64,000 nt of DNA, from positions 551,744 through 615,743 of the forward strand of contig MFFN01000004.1 in NCBI GenBank assembly GCA_001777915.1. Reading direction: 5' to 3'. How positions within the stretch are numbered: the stretch's first letter is position 1; each line of letters opens with the position of its first letter. Under the pieces are notes generated by a model that made no database searches, was not told the DNA's origin, and was given only the letters and a program-made list of their open reading frames with translations. The stretch is from Candidatus Edwardsbacteria bacterium RifOxyA12_full_54_48 (lineage in GTDB: Bacteria > Edwardsbacteria > AC1 > EtOH8). Positions 35,650 through 43,860 of this stretch are shown here, in pieces. The translations under genes and the position numbers were made by a program.

Positions 35650-36036
35650 ATGAGCTATTACATGAGCAAAGTGATACAGGCATCTTTCGACAAGGCGCTA
35701 CGCAGGGTGACCTTCAACCTCCAAAAAGAGGGATTCAGCATTGTGACCCAGCTGGACATGCAGGAGACCTTCAAAACCAAGCTGAACATGGATTTCCGCA
35801 GGTATCTGATACTGGGGATCTGCAATGCGCCTTTTACCTACAAGGTCCTTCAAAAGGAGGCCAAGATCGGGTTGCTGCTGCCCTGTAATGTGGTGGTGGA
35901 TGAGGTCTCCCCCGAGAGGATCGAAGTGTCGATAGTGGATCCGGTGGCCGGGGTCAGGGCCATAGACAGCCCCTCGCTTTTAGGGGAGGCTTCGCAGATA
36001 AGGGATAAGCTCAAGGTGGTGCTGGCTGCGATATAG
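35650..36036 (+). CDS. DUF302 domain protein
   Basis: A 128-residue soluble protein of the DUF302 family, a small alpha/beta fold. Typical elements: SFDKALRRVTFNLQKEGFSIVTQLDMQETFKTKL and ILGICNAPFTYKVLQKEAKIGLLLPCNVVVDEV, the most conserved stretch of the family. Its biochemical role is unknown; it is often found near sulfur, thiol or anaerobic stress genes. GGGGGAA precedes the ATG. It lies just before the Rrf2 operon in the same direction. Confidence 0.88.
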   Translation: MSYYMSKVIQASFDKALRRVTFNLQKEGFSIVTQLDMQETFKTKLNMDFRRYLILGICNAPFTYKVLQKEAKIGLLLPCNVVVDEVSPERIEVSIVDPVAGVRAIDSPSLLGEASQIRDKLKVVLAAI

Positions 36037-36081
36037 CCCGGAACGACTTTAATATTCCACCAACCTGCATCAAGATAAAGC

Positions 36082-36109
36082 TTGACATTTTCTTTTTTTG
36101 ATGTATAAT
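36082..36109 (+). promoter_or_regulatory. Promoter of the Rrf2 nitrosative-stress operon
   Basis: TTGACA (36082-36087) and TATAAT (36104-36109) with a 16-base spacer. Both boxes are consensus. Confidence 0.82.
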
Positions 36110-36127
36110 AGGACTAAATAAGTCTTA
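36110..36127. promoter_or_regulatory. Candidate Rrf2-type operator
   Basis: An inverted repeat GACT-N5-AGTC within AGGACTAAATAAGTCTTA, directly downstream of the -10 box. AT-centred dyads of this size are typical binding sites for Rrf2 regulators such as NsrR and IscR. It is placed so that binding would block transcription and autoregulate the operon. Confidence 0.6.
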
Positions 36128-36138
36128 TTAATAAAATT

Positions 36139-36528
36139 ATGCTGATCACCAAACGAAATGAATATGCCCTGCAGGCCATGATCCTGCTGGCCCGGCAGAG
36201 GGAGGGGCAGCCGCTGGCGGCCTCGGCCCTGGCCCAAAAACTGAAGACCACCCCGGCCTTCATGTCCAAGATCGCCCAGCAGCTGGCCAAGGCCGGCCTG
36301 CTCAGCACCAAAAGGGGAAAAGCCGGGGGTCTTTTCCTGGGCCGTGCGGCGGATAAGATAGTGGCCAAGGAGATCTTTGCGGCGGTGGACGGAGCCCTGT
36401 CGGTCAGTGCCTGCATGAGCCAGGGGCGCTGCAGGCACCACGTCTGCCCGATATATCCGGCCCTTACCAGACTGCAGAAGGACCTGGATGATAAATTGAA
36501 CTTGGCCAAACTGTCAACCTTTGTGTGA
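36139..36528 (+). CDS. Rrf2-family iron-sulfur transcriptional regulator
   Basis: A 129-residue Rrf2 protein. The winged helix-turn-helix is MLITKRNEYALQAMILLARQ through ALAQKLKTTPAFMSKIAQQLAKAGLLSTKRGKAGGLFL. Three cysteines, Cys92, Cys98 and Cys103 (ACMSQGRCRHHVC), form the cluster-ligand set of the IscR/NsrR/RsrR group. Downstream Hcp and flavorubredoxin genes suggest that it senses nitric oxide or a related stress through an Fe-S cluster, like NsrR. No clear ribosome site precedes the ATG. Confidence 0.88.
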   Translation: MLITKRNEYALQAMILLARQREGQPLAASALAQKLKTTPAFMSKIAQQLAKAGLLSTKRGKAGGLFLGRAADKIVAKEIFAAVDGALSVSACMSQGRCRHHVCPIYPALTRLQKDLDDKLNLAKLSTFV

Positions 36529-36537
36529 ACCTTAACC

Positions 36538-36562
36538 AGGGGCGATCGGCCGATCGCCCCTA
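36538..36562. repeat. REP-like palindrome (copy 1)
   Basis: AGGGGCGATCGG and CCGATCGCCCCTA form a near-perfect hairpin in the 48-base gap between the Rrf2 and ferredoxin genes. Same family as 36793-36820, 57064-57090 and 57116-57138. Confidence 0.82.
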
Positions 36563-36576
36563 CGAAATGGAAAATA

Positions 36577-37281
36577 ATGAAACGCAAGATCGTCCAAATA
36601 GACCAGGATAAATGCAACGGCTGCGGAGAATGCATTCCCAACTGCGCGGAGGGCGCGCTGCAGATAGTGGACGGCAAGGCCCGGCTGGTCAGCGACAAAT
36701 ACTGCGACGGGCTGGGAGCCTGCCTGGGGCATTGCCCCCAGGATGCCATAAAGATAATCGAGCGCGAGGCCGAGGGATATGATGAAAATATTGTAGGGGT
36801 GATTCGTGAATCGCCCCTACGGGATAAAATAAACAATTCCCCGGCCTGCGCCTGCCCCGGATCGCAGATCCGACAGCAAAAGCCGTCCCCGGCAACTTCA
36901 AACGACACAACTGTAAACTCTCAGCTGGCCCACTGGCCCATCCAACTGCACCTGGTGCCGGTCAACGCCCCATTCTTTCAAAATGCCGACCTGCTGATCG
37001 CCGCCTCCTGCCTGCCTTTCTCCTACGGGGATTTCCACCGGGTGATGCTGGCCGGCAAGTCTCTGATCATAGCCTGTCCCAAGCTGGACCGTACCGAGCC
37101 CTATCTGGAAAAGCTGACCGGGATCTTCCGGCAGAACGATATCCGGTCGATCACCGTGGCCATCATGGAGGTGCCCTGCTGCCAGGGCCTGCTGCGGCTG
37201 GTGCGTCAGGCTTTGAAGGATTCCGGCAAACGGATGTCCATCACGGTGGAGACCATCACGGTCAAAGGGGAGAGGCTGTGA
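36577..37281 (+). CDS. Two-cluster 4Fe-4S ferredoxin-domain protein with an in-frame REP insertion
   Basis: A 234-residue protein. Two [4Fe-4S] motifs occupy residues ~10-65: [11 protein letters not shown] and [12 protein letters not shown]. Residues ~72-83 ([13 protein letters not shown]) are encoded by a REP palindrome that keeps the frame open. After a variable linker comes a conserved C-terminal domain ([59 protein letters not shown]) with Cys pairs. Proteins of this type accompany Hcp in anaerobes and may deliver electrons to it. Stop overlaps the next start (ATGA-like). Confidence 0.85.
   Translation: MKRKIVQIDQDKCNGCGECIPNCAEGALQIVDGKARLVSDKYCDGLGACLGHCPQDAIKIIEREAEGYDENIVGVIRESPLRDKINNSPACACPGSQIRQQKPSPATSNDTTVNSQLAHWPIQLHLVPVNAPFFQNADLLIAASCLPFSYGDFHRVMLAGKSLIIACPKLDRTEPYLEKLTGIFRQNDIRSITVAIMEVPCCQGLLRLVRQALKDSGKRMSITVETITVKGERL
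36793..36820. repeat. REP-like palindrome inside the ferredoxin gene (copy 2)
   Basis: GTAGGGGTGATTC and GAATCGCCCCTAC arms flank a short GT loop, followed by GGGATAAAAT. It inserts codons in frame into the linker between the ferredoxin and C-terminal domains. Confidence 0.88.
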
Positions 37282-37943
37282 TAGACCTTACCACATTGAA
37301 TGAACTGACCTACGGCCTGTATATCATCACCTCGGTGGACCAGGGCCGCTGCAACGGATTCACCGCCGATGCGGTGTTCCAGGCCGGCGCCAACCCGCCG
37401 ACTATAGGGGTTTGCATCAAAAAGGACAACCTGACCCACGATTTCATCTCCAAGAACCAGGTGTTTGCCGTATCCATCCTGGCAGACACCGCTCCGGCGG
37501 AACTGATCCGCCACTGGGGGCTAAGATCCGGGCGCCAGGAGGACAAATGTGTCGATACCGAATACAAGACCGGGGCCACCGGATGCCATCTGATCACCAA
37601 GGATACCCTGGGTGCCATCGAGTGCAAGGTCATAAACGCTTTTGACGCCGTAAGCCACACCATCTTCCTGGGGGAAGTGGTCTCGGCGGAGACCTTCTCC
37701 GGCGGAGAACCCCTGACCTACGCCCAATACCGGAAGAACATCAAACCGGCCTTAAAACAAACCGATAGCAAAGGAGGAGCCATGAAAAAATACCGCTGCG
37801 TGGTCTGCGATTACATCTACGACCCGGCCGCCGGCGACCCCGATTCCGGCATTGCCCCGGGCACCCCGTTCGAAAAGATACCCGATACTTGGGTCTGCCC
37901 CATCTGCCAGGTGGACAAAAGCAACTTTGAACCGTTGGACTAA
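37278..37943 (+). CDS. Flavin reductase-rubredoxin fusion (high-molecular-weight rubredoxin, Hrb-like)
   Basis: A 221-residue fusion. Residues 1-~155 form an FMN-binding split barrel of the flavin reductase group ([47 protein letters not shown]). Residues ~168-221 are a rubredoxin: [17 protein letters not shown] and [15 protein letters not shown], with the four iron-binding cysteines. This is the layout of Hrb of Moorella, which passes electrons from NAD(P)H to flavodiiron nitric oxide/oxygen reductases. No flavodiiron gene is in the window; it may feed Hcp or an enzyme elsewhere. Confidence 0.9.
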   Translation: MIDLTTLNELTYGLYIITSVDQGRCNGFTADAVFQAGANPPTIGVCIKKDNLTHDFISKNQVFAVSILADTAPAELIRHWGLRSGRQEDKCVDTEYKTGATGCHLITKDTLGAIECKVINAFDAVSHTIFLGEVVSAETFSGGEPLTYAQYRKNIKPALKQTDSKGGAMKKYRCVVCDYIYDPAAGDPDSGIAPGTPFEKIPDTWVCPICQVDKSNFEPLD

Positions 37944-37958
37944 AACCACCCCTTACGT

Positions 37959-37980
37959 CCCCTCCTTGTTCAAGGAGGGG
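37959..37980. repeat. Perfect palindromic repeat
   Basis: CCCCTCCTTG (37959-37968) and CAAGGAGGGG (37971-37980) around TT, inside a larger CCACCCC...GGGGCGG frame. It sits in the 64-base gap between the flavorubredoxin and cupin genes, within an operon, without a T-run. Confidence 0.82.
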
Positions 37981-38007
37981 ATCGAGGGGCGGTCAAAAGG
38001 AGTGCCC

Positions 38008-38325
38008 ATGGTAACCATCGAAACCTTGGACTTCAACACCGCGGAGAAGGCCCGCAAGGGCGTGTTCAGCCAGCCCCAGGCGCTGGTCAACTATCTCCAC
38101 CTGAAGCAGGGCCAGGAAGTGCCAAAGCATCTGGCCAACGCCGACATGGTCTACCTGATAGTACTGCAGGGCGAAGGAGTTTTCAACTTTGAGGAAAAAG
38201 ACCACGTCATGAAACACGGCCAGCTGGCCGCAGTGACGCGGGGAACGCCGATGCACATCACCAACCAGAGACCGGAAGACCTTGGTTTTTTGGTGATAAA
38301 GACCCCCAACCCCGAAATTGAATAA
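38008..38325 (+). CDS. Small cupin-domain protein
   Basis: A 105-residue single-domain cupin starting at ATG 38008, with AAAAGGAG 7 bases before it. Beta-barrel motifs: VNYLHLKQGQEVPKHLANADMVYLIVLQGEGVFNF and GQLAAVTRGTPMHITNQRPEDLGFLVIKTP. The single His/Asn-Asp pattern differs from the full metal-binding set (HxH...E), so metal binding is uncertain. It is one of the Hcp operon genes; cupins next to Hcp and Rrf2 genes recur in anaerobes, but no function is established. Confidence 0.85.
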   Translation: MVTIETLDFNTAEKARKGVFSQPQALVNYLHLKQGQEVPKHLANADMVYLIVLQGEGVFNFEEKDHVMKHGQLAAVTRGTPMHITNQRPEDLGFLVIKTPNPEIE

Positions 38326-38371
38326 TCCTTTGCCCACTAAAAACACGAAACATTTATGAAAGAAGAAGATA

Positions 38372-38692
38372 ATGAAATTGGGCATCATCATCTACTCCCA
38401 GGACGCTGAAACGGTCTGGAACGCCTTCCGGCTGGGAGTCTACTCGCTGGGACAGGGCGACCAGGCCAGCGTCTTTCTGCTGGCCAAGGGGGTGGACTGC
38501 CAGTCATTGGACAGCGACCAGCTCAAGGTCACCGAACAGATGCAGGCATTCCACGACCAGGGCGGCAGGATCCTGGCCTGCGGCACCTGCCTGAAAATGC
38601 GCCACCAGGAAGGCACGGAGATGTGTCCGCTTTCATCCATGAAGGACCTGTATGAAATGATAAAGACCTCGGACAAAGTGGTAAGCTTTTAA
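38372..38692 (+). CDS. DsrE-like sulfur-relay/redox protein
   Basis: A 106-residue protein of the DsrE/YchN family. It begins with the typical beta-strand [22 protein letters not shown] and continues [10 protein letters not shown]. The conserved Cys region is [31 protein letters not shown]; DsrE-like proteins use one or two such cysteines to carry persulfide sulfur. Its place between the cupin and Hcp suggests a role in thiol or NO/H2S handling in this operon. Confidence 0.85.
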   Translation: MKLGIIIYSQDAETVWNAFRLGVYSLGQGDQASVFLLAKGVDCQSLDSDQLKVTEQMQAFHDQGGRILACGTCLKMRHQEGTEMCPLSSMKDLYEMIKTSDKVVSF

Positions 38693-38714
38693 ACAACCAA
38701 TAAAGGAGATTTTC

Positions 38715-40364
38715 ATGACCATGTTCTGTCATCAATGCCAGGAGACGGCCGGGAACAAGGGCTGCGCCGGGGCCAGGGGCGTCTGCGGCAAGCCCGACCA
38801 GGTGGCGGTATTACAGGATCTGCTGATCCACACCCTGAAGGGCATCTCATATCTCAATGTACAGGCCAAGGAGACAGGGAAATGCGATCCCCAAGCCTCG
38901 GAGTTCGTGATGGAGCAGCTGTTCGCCACCATCACCAACGTCAATTTCGATCCGGAATATTTCGTCAGGCAGATAGACCGGGCCAGGGAGTTCCGCGATC
39001 AGCTAAAAAACGCCGCCCCCAAGGATCCCTCCGGCAAATTACCCGATGCCGCCGTCTGGACCGCCCAGAGCGGCCTGAACGAATACCTGCTCAAGGGCGC
39101 CGAGGTGGGCATTCTGGCCACGGCCAACGAGGATGTGCGTTCCCTGCGGTCGCTCATATTGTTCGGGCTAAAGGGACTGGCGGCCTACGCCCATCATGCC
39201 TACGTGCTGGATGCCAAGGACAACGATATACTGTTGTTCATGCAGCAGGCCCTGGCCGCCACGCTGGACGACAGCCTTTCGGCCGACGAGCTGACCGGCC
39301 TGGTGCTGAAGTGCGGAGAGTACGGGGTCAAGGCCATGGCATTATTGGATAAGGCCAATACCGGAAAGTACGGGCACCCGGAGATCACCAGCGTCAAGCT
39401 GGACGTGGGCATCAACCCGGGCATCCTGATCAGCGGGCACGACCTATTGGACCTGGAGGAATTGCTGGAGCAGACCAAGGGCCAGGGGGTGGACGTTTAC
39501 ACCCACGGCGAGATGCTGCCGGCCAACGCCTATCCAGCCTTCAAGAAATACGCCAATTTCCACGGCAATTACGGCGGATCCTGGTGGCACCAGAACGAGG
39601 AGTTCGAGAAGTTCAACGGCCCGGTGCTGATGACCACCAACTGCCTGGTCCCGCCCAAGGACAGCTACAAGGACCGGGTTTTCACCACCGGGGTGGTGGG
39701 CTTTCCGGGAATGAAGCACATCGCCGACCGCCAGCCGGGAAAGCAAAAGGATTTCTCGGCCGTCATCGCCATGGCACAGAAGTCCAAGGCGCCGGAGAAA
39801 CTGGAAGACGGCAATTTGACCATCGGCTTCGCCCACAACCAGGTGCTGGCCCTGGCCCCCAAGGTGATCGAGGCCGTCAAAAGCGGCGCCATCAAGCGTT
39901 TTGTGGTGATGGCCGGATGCGACGGAAGGCACAAGTCCCGGGAATATTTCACCGACATAGCCAAAACCCTGCCCCAGGACGCGGTCATTCTCACGGCCGG
40001 TTGCGCCAAGTACCGCTATAACAAGCTGAATCTGGGCGACATCGGCGGGATCCCAAGGGTCTTAGACGCCGGGCAGTGCAACGACAGCTACTCCCTGGTG
40101 CTGATCGCTCTGGCATTAAAGGATGCCTTCGGGTTGAAGGACGTCAATGAACTGCCGGTCAGTTATGACATCGCCTGGTACGAGCAGAAGGCGGTGCTGG
40201 TGCTGCTGGTCCTGCTGCATCTGGGGGTGAAGAACATCCACCTGGGGCCGACCCTGCCGGCCTTCGTGTCTCCCAATGTGCTCAAGGTGCTGGTGGAGAA
40301 ATTCAATGTCCAGCCGACGGCGGGCGCGGAGGAGGATGTGAAGAAGATGATGGCGGGGACCTGA
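38715..40364 (+). CDS. hcp: Hybrid cluster protein (hydroxylamine reductase)
   Basis: A 549-residue Hcp. The N-terminal motif [23 protein letters not shown] (Cys5, 8, 17, 24) is near the class I type of anaerobes, which holds a [4Fe-4S] cluster. Hybrid-cluster ligands are present in [69 protein letters not shown] and the Glu region near the end. Hcp reduces nitric oxide and/or hydroxylamine in nitrosative stress. AAAGGAGA precedes ATG 38715; ATG 38721 is possible. Last gene of the Rrf2 operon. Confidence 0.97.
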   Translation: MTMFCHQCQETAGNKGCAGARGVCGKPDQVAVLQDLLIHTLKGISYLNVQAKETGKCDPQASEFVMEQLFATITNVNFDPEYFVRQIDRAREFRDQLKNAAPKDPSGKLPDAAVWTAQSGLNEYLLKGAEVGILATANEDVRSLRSLILFGLKGLAAYAHHAYVLDAKDNDILLFMQQALAATLDDSLSADELTGLVLKCGEYGVKAMALLDKANTGKYGHPEITSVKLDVGINPGILISGHDLLDLEELLEQTKGQGVDVYTHGEMLPANAYPAFKKYANFHGNYGGSWWHQNEEFEKFNGPVLMTTNCLVPPKDSYKDRVFTTGVVGFPGMKHIADRQPGKQKDFSAVIAMAQKSKAPEKLEDGNLTIGFAHNQVLALAPKVIEAVKSGAIKRFVVMAGCDGRHKSREYFTDIAKTLPQDAVILTAGCAKYRYNKLNLGDIGGIPRVLDAGQCNDSYSLVLIALALKDAFGLKDVNELPVSYDIAWYEQKAVLVLLVLLHLGVKNIHLGPTLPAFVSPNVLKVLVEKFNVQPTAGAEEDVKKMMAGT

Positions 40365-40375
40365 CCTAACCCCTA

Positions 40376-40398
40376 CCCCTTCCCCATGGGGGAAGGGG
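40376..40398. repeat. Palindromic repeat after hcp
   Basis: CCCCTTCCCC and GGGGAAGGGG arms around a short AT-containing loop, 11 bases after the hcp stop codon. No T-run. Confidence 0.7.
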
Positions 40399-40433
40399 AA
40401 TATATTCGGAGAGGGAGAATTAGAAAACGAAGA

Positions 40434-40456
40434 AGCCGTGGCGTTATGCCACGGCT
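40434..40456. repeat. AGCCGTGGC hairpin, copy 1
   Basis: AGCCGTGGC and GCCACGGCT separated by GTTAT form a perfect 9-bp stem. Nearly identical copies are at 41086-41108 and 49901-49923. Located between hcp and the convergent SRPBCC gene, it may act as terminator, although the flanking T-run is weak. Confidence 0.85.
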
Positions 40457-40492
40457 GCTTCTGGTTGCACCTTGCTATTGTGTCTACATTGT

Positions 40493-40981
40493 CTATAGAT
40501 TTTCGTTTTCCAATATCCTTTTGAGATTCTCGCCCTCTTCTTTCATGTGCTTTTCCACGGAAGCTATTCCGCTTGCCAGCTTGTTTTTTGCAAAGGTTTT
40601 AACCAGCCGTCCAACCCTAAAAGACCCCATTGCGGTGAAAATGCATCCATCTCGCTTCGGCTCAATGATAAATGAATTCTTGGGGTAGTATATTCTGAGC
40701 AGCCAAAAGGCAGGTACATATTCAATTGTTTTGTTGGGAATTACCTTTGTAACGCAAAAGGTCAAGGTATGCAATTCTCCCTTAATATATTCTTTGGCGC
40801 GAAGGATAGAGCCTTCTTTCCAAGGCTCACCCTTGATCCAGCAAAAAGCGACATGGTCTTGAGGATGCCAGACCTGGTAGCTTTTATCGTCAGTAATGCC
40901 CGTCAGGAAATTAAAAACTGCCTCGGGGGCGGCTTTGATTTCAATTGAATCTTTTAGAATGATGTCTTCCAATATCCTCAT
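40493..40981 (-). CDS. SRPBCC-family protein
   Basis: A 162-residue protein of the START/polyketide-cyclase-like SRPBCC fold: DSIEIKAAPEAVFNFLTGITDDKSYQVWHPQDHVAFCW at the N-terminus, then antiparallel strands (GSILRAKEYIKGELHTLTFCVTKVIPNKTIEYVP) and a long C-terminal helix (ASVEKHMKEEGENLKRILE). These proteins hold hydrophobic ligands in a cavity. The gene is less GC-rich than the Hcp operon. Two AGCCGTGGC hairpins flank it. The lipid-related cassette is next to it on the same strand, 217 bases upstream. Ligand unknown. Confidence 0.78.
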   Translation of the reverse strand: MRILEDIILKDSIEIKAAPEAVFNFLTGITDDKSYQVWHPQDHVAFCWIKGEPWKEGSILRAKEYIKGELHTLTFCVTKVIPNKTIEYVPAFWLLRIYYPKNSFIIEPKRDGCIFTAMGSFRVGRLVKTFAKNKLASGIASVEKHMKEEGENLKRILENENL

Positions 40982-41085
40982 GTATTTGATCTCCTATATC
41001 GGCAATAAGGTCATCAATGTGTATTAGTAATAATAGATAGTACAACGTTATTTGTCAAGATAAATAGAGAATATTGCATTAAAAA

Positions 41086-41108
41086 AGCCGTGGCGTTATG
41101 CCACGGCT
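41086..41108. repeat. AGCCGTGGC hairpin, copy 2
   Basis: Same stem and GTTAT loop as copy 1. It lies about 90 bases after the end of the seven-gene minus-strand operon and could terminate it. AAAAAA flanks it on one side; for minus-strand transcripts this gives a T-run. Confidence 0.85.
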
Positions 41109-41198
41109 TTATGATTGCTGGGTACAAAATGGAGATGTTTGAAATATAGAAGTACCGAAAAACCTTACGAGAGGGTTGCCGGTCGGATGAAAGCTAAT

Positions 41199-42416
41199 TT
41201 ATAATCCGGCAGTAGCATCCTTGAAAACCTGGAGCGGTTTCAGATCAACCCTGGGGAATATCAGACTCCGGAATGCATTCAGGGCCATGTGCACAAATGG
41301 ATTCCGCACGCGGAACCAGTGATATTCATGTATTCCCTTACCGCCTATACGTTGTTTAAGAGGATACGAGGTCTGCCCCAAGTTAAGCCGCCGGCATCCC
41401 TTTCGGATCGCATGTCCCACGATTGCATATACAAGAATGAAATAGGTGTCATAATCGTCACGCATTGAATAGTCCATACCAATCAGCAGAAAGGTCATCT
41501 CTCCGCCATGCTCGGTCACAAGCGCCGCTCCAAAAACACTACCGTTCTTTTCAAGAGAAATGACATCCAGGGCATCACCCCATCTTTGGAAAAGCTCATT
41601 GAAGAACCCGCCGTTGAGCACTTCCAGTTTCATTTGGGCCCTGTTCATGACCTGGAGGTACAATTCGTGAAATAGCGAAGGTGAAAACAGCGACGCCTTA
41701 TCAATCTTCAGAAGCGGCATGCCTTCGCGTGCGGTAGCACTGACCTGCCAAGGATCCGTGATGGCGTATTTCCGTAGGGTCGCATTGATTTGCCGGCGGT
41801 ACCCGTGCCGGAAAGAGTTCAGGTACGCATCGAAACCCTTCCATGAAATATCGAGGATAACATACGGTATACTGTGCGCACGGAAATATCCGTGGTTTCC
41901 GAGTCGGTCAGGGCCACTGTCCCCTTTGTAAAACTCCTTGAAACAAAGGTATCCCGTTTTATCTTCTTTGGCGATATTTTCCATGCAACCTGCAACGGCA
42001 TCGAATACAATGGCCGAATCATCCTGGGATCGAACGACGATGTTTTTCTGACCAAGCGAAACGGGTATGCCACAAAAAAGCACTCGAATCTTTAGAAACT
42101 GCGGATATATTTTCTGTACAGCCGTAATGGCGCGCCGCAAAAAACCACCGGTGAATATATCAAGAGAGACTATTAACGACGACAGTGCCGCAGTGCCTAT
42201 TATAACATTCCCGCGGTATACCGTGACATAGCGGAAGGTTCCGTTTTCTACGCGGGCATCCTCAACACAGGCGAGAAAGCTGTGCCGATGGAAACTGTCG
42301 ACGCAGGACAATATGGAATCCCAATCGTTGGCATCAATGTCATGAATGGAACGCGCAACTTTGGTCCTGACGGCTTTCCCGGTATCCGCAATGGCAGAGG
42401 TATTAGGCATGATCAT
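41199..42416 (-). CDS. FemAB/BioF2-like GNAT acyltransferase (cassette gene 7)
   Basis: A 405-residue protein of the double-GNAT FemAB/GNAT_6 (BioF2-like) group. N-terminal GNAT half: DIDANDWDSILSCVDSFHRHSFLACVEDARVENG, TVYRGNVIIGTAALSS. C-terminal half: KGFDAYLNSFRHGYRRQINATLRKY, then LISLEKNGSVFGAALVTEHGGEMTFLLIGMDYSMRDDYDTYFILVYAIVGHAIRKG and LNLGQTSYPLKQRIG. The family transfers acyl or aminoacyl groups. It overlaps the radical SAM gene before it by 4 bases and closes the operon. In this setting a role in acylating a lipid intermediate is inferred, not shown. Confidence 0.72.
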   Translation of the reverse strand: MIMPNTSAIADTGKAVRTKVARSIHDIDANDWDSILSCVDSFHRHSFLACVEDARVENGTFRYVTVYRGNVIIGTAALSSLIVSLDIFTGGFLRRAITAVQKIYPQFLKIRVLFCGIPVSLGQKNIVVRSQDDSAIVFDAVAGCMENIAKEDKTGYLCFKEFYKGDSGPDRLGNHGYFRAHSIPYVILDISWKGFDAYLNSFRHGYRRQINATLRKYAITDPWQVSATAREGMPLLKIDKASLFSPSLFHELYLQVMNRAQMKLEVLNGGFFNELFQRWGDALDVISLEKNGSVFGAALVTEHGGEMTFLLIGMDYSMRDDYDTYFILVYAIVGHAIRKGCRRLNLGQTSYPLKQRIGGKGIHEYHWFRVRNPFVHMALNAFRSLIFPRVDLKPLQVFKDATAGL

Positions 42417-43843
42417 TTTTCCACCCGCATATCAGGAGCTTTTGCTGCGGAAATTAATCCGTGATGGTGGTGCGCGGCAAGCATCTGGAAGAAGATGCGC
42501 CACGCCCCGGCCCAGATCCGCAGATAACTTGGAGACCAGACCGGCGGAGCGCGACGATGTATGATCCGTTGAGCGCGCGGCAAGTCCAGGATCGCCTTGG
42601 CGTATGTCCAAAGCAGGGCCCGGTAGTATTTCTTCAGCGGCATGCGCGTGGGTAAAAGAACGTGCGACAGGTCCCAAACTGCATGGTTGCGACGGTGTAC
42701 CTCCGCTTGGGCGCCATATTTCTTCCATTCACTAGTGCCGGGTAGCGGGGTGAATGGCGAAATATTCAGAAAGTATAGTCCATTGTCATCAATGAATTTC
42801 CGCAGGCGATCCCAGTCAGCGGGAGTGTAATCGGGTTGTGTGATAAACGAAGCGTAAGTGTCCACCCTGCACCGCTGTAGCACGGCTATGGCCTGCCGGT
42901 TTTGATCAACCGTGCTTCGTTTCTCCAAGGCAGTAAGTTCATTATCGGTAGATGCTTCGAGCCCAACCAGCACTGCCGTCAACCCGATGCCCGCCCATCG
43001 TCTTACAATATCCTCGTTTTCCGCTATGAAATCGGCCCTTCCGAAAACGAGATAGTTTTTACGGATGCTGCGTCTATCAATGAGATCGGCGATTCTTTCG
43101 AGGCGCTTCCTGTCAAACAGGAACAGGTCGTCCACTATATAAACGTCTGGGGCCTCAATCTGCGCCAGTTCATCCACAATTGATTCAGGGGACCGGAGGT
43201 ACACCTTTCCCCCGGTCACCGTCCGGTTGAAACAGAACCCGCATTCGTACGGGCACCCCCATGCGGTCTTGATAATTGCTAGCGGCCGGTGGAAGACGTA
43301 ATAGTACCGGTTCCGGAGGTGCGCGACCAGATCCCGCCGCGGCAGGGGCAGCGTGTCGGGGTGCGGCATATACTCCCGCGGTGCGGTCAGTCTCATCCCG
43401 CTCCGCCCGTCGGGCAAGGCCAGGCCCGCGACCGTATCGAGCGGCCGGCCAGCCTCTAGGGCACGTACGACCTCCCCCGCAACAGATGTGCCGTCACACA
43501 TGACAACGCAGTCAATCGAGGGATCGCTGAAATCACCGGGACACCGCGAAGCGTGAACGCCGCCGACAAGCGTCGTGCAGGCGGTATTCCATGCCTTCAC
43601 ACTACGGCAGATCCGTTTTACCTCGTCCACGCCATTGATGTACGATCCCGTGCCGACCACGGCAGGCCGGAAAGAACGCAGCCGCTTTTCCAGGCCTTTC
43701 TCCATGATGCCATCGAAGATCATTACTTCATGGCCCTTAAGCCCGGCCGCAACATACTCGAGCTCAAGCGGTTCGCACCGCATAATGTGCTTCAGCCCTA
43801 TAGTGCGCGACGGAACCGGAGGCCGGACCAGAAGTATTTTCAT
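42413..43843 (-). CDS. Cobalamin-binding-type radical SAM enzyme (cassette gene 6)
   Basis: A 476-residue protein. Residues ~1-150 form the Rossmann-like B12-binding domain (MKILLVRPPVPSRTIG, then VGTGSYINGVDEVKRI, TLVGGVHASRCP), with no DxHxxG motif seen. The radical SAM motif is CPYECGFC near residue 200, followed by YIVDDLFLFD and TAVLVGLEASTDNELTAL. The C-terminal ~100 residues contain aromatic/positively charged helices. Family members methylate or link unactivated carbons, including lipid chains and hopanoids. It overlaps the following FemAB-like gene by 4 bases. Confidence 0.86.
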   Translation of the reverse strand: MKILLVRPPVPSRTIGLKHIMRCEPLELEYVAAGLKGHEVMIFDGIMEKGLEKRLRSFRPAVVGTGSYINGVDEVKRICRSVKAWNTACTTLVGGVHASRCPGDFSDPSIDCVVMCDGTSVAGEVVRALEAGRPLDTVAGLALPDGRSGMRLTAPREYMPHPDTLPLPRRDLVAHLRNRYYYVFHRPLAIIKTAWGCPYECGFCFNRTVTGGKVYLRSPESIVDELAQIEAPDVYIVDDLFLFDRKRLERIADLIDRRSIRKNYLVFGRADFIAENEDIVRRWAGIGLTAVLVGLEASTDNELTALEKRSTVDQNRQAIAVLQRCRVDTYASFITQPDYTPADWDRLRKFIDDNGLYFLNISPFTPLPGTSEWKKYGAQAEVHRRNHAVWDLSHVLLPTRMPLKKYYRALLWTYAKAILDLPRAQRIIHRRAPPVWSPSYLRIWAGAWRIFFQMLAAHHHHGLISAAKAPDMRVEK

Positions 43844-43860
43844 TGTCGTATGTCCTTTCC

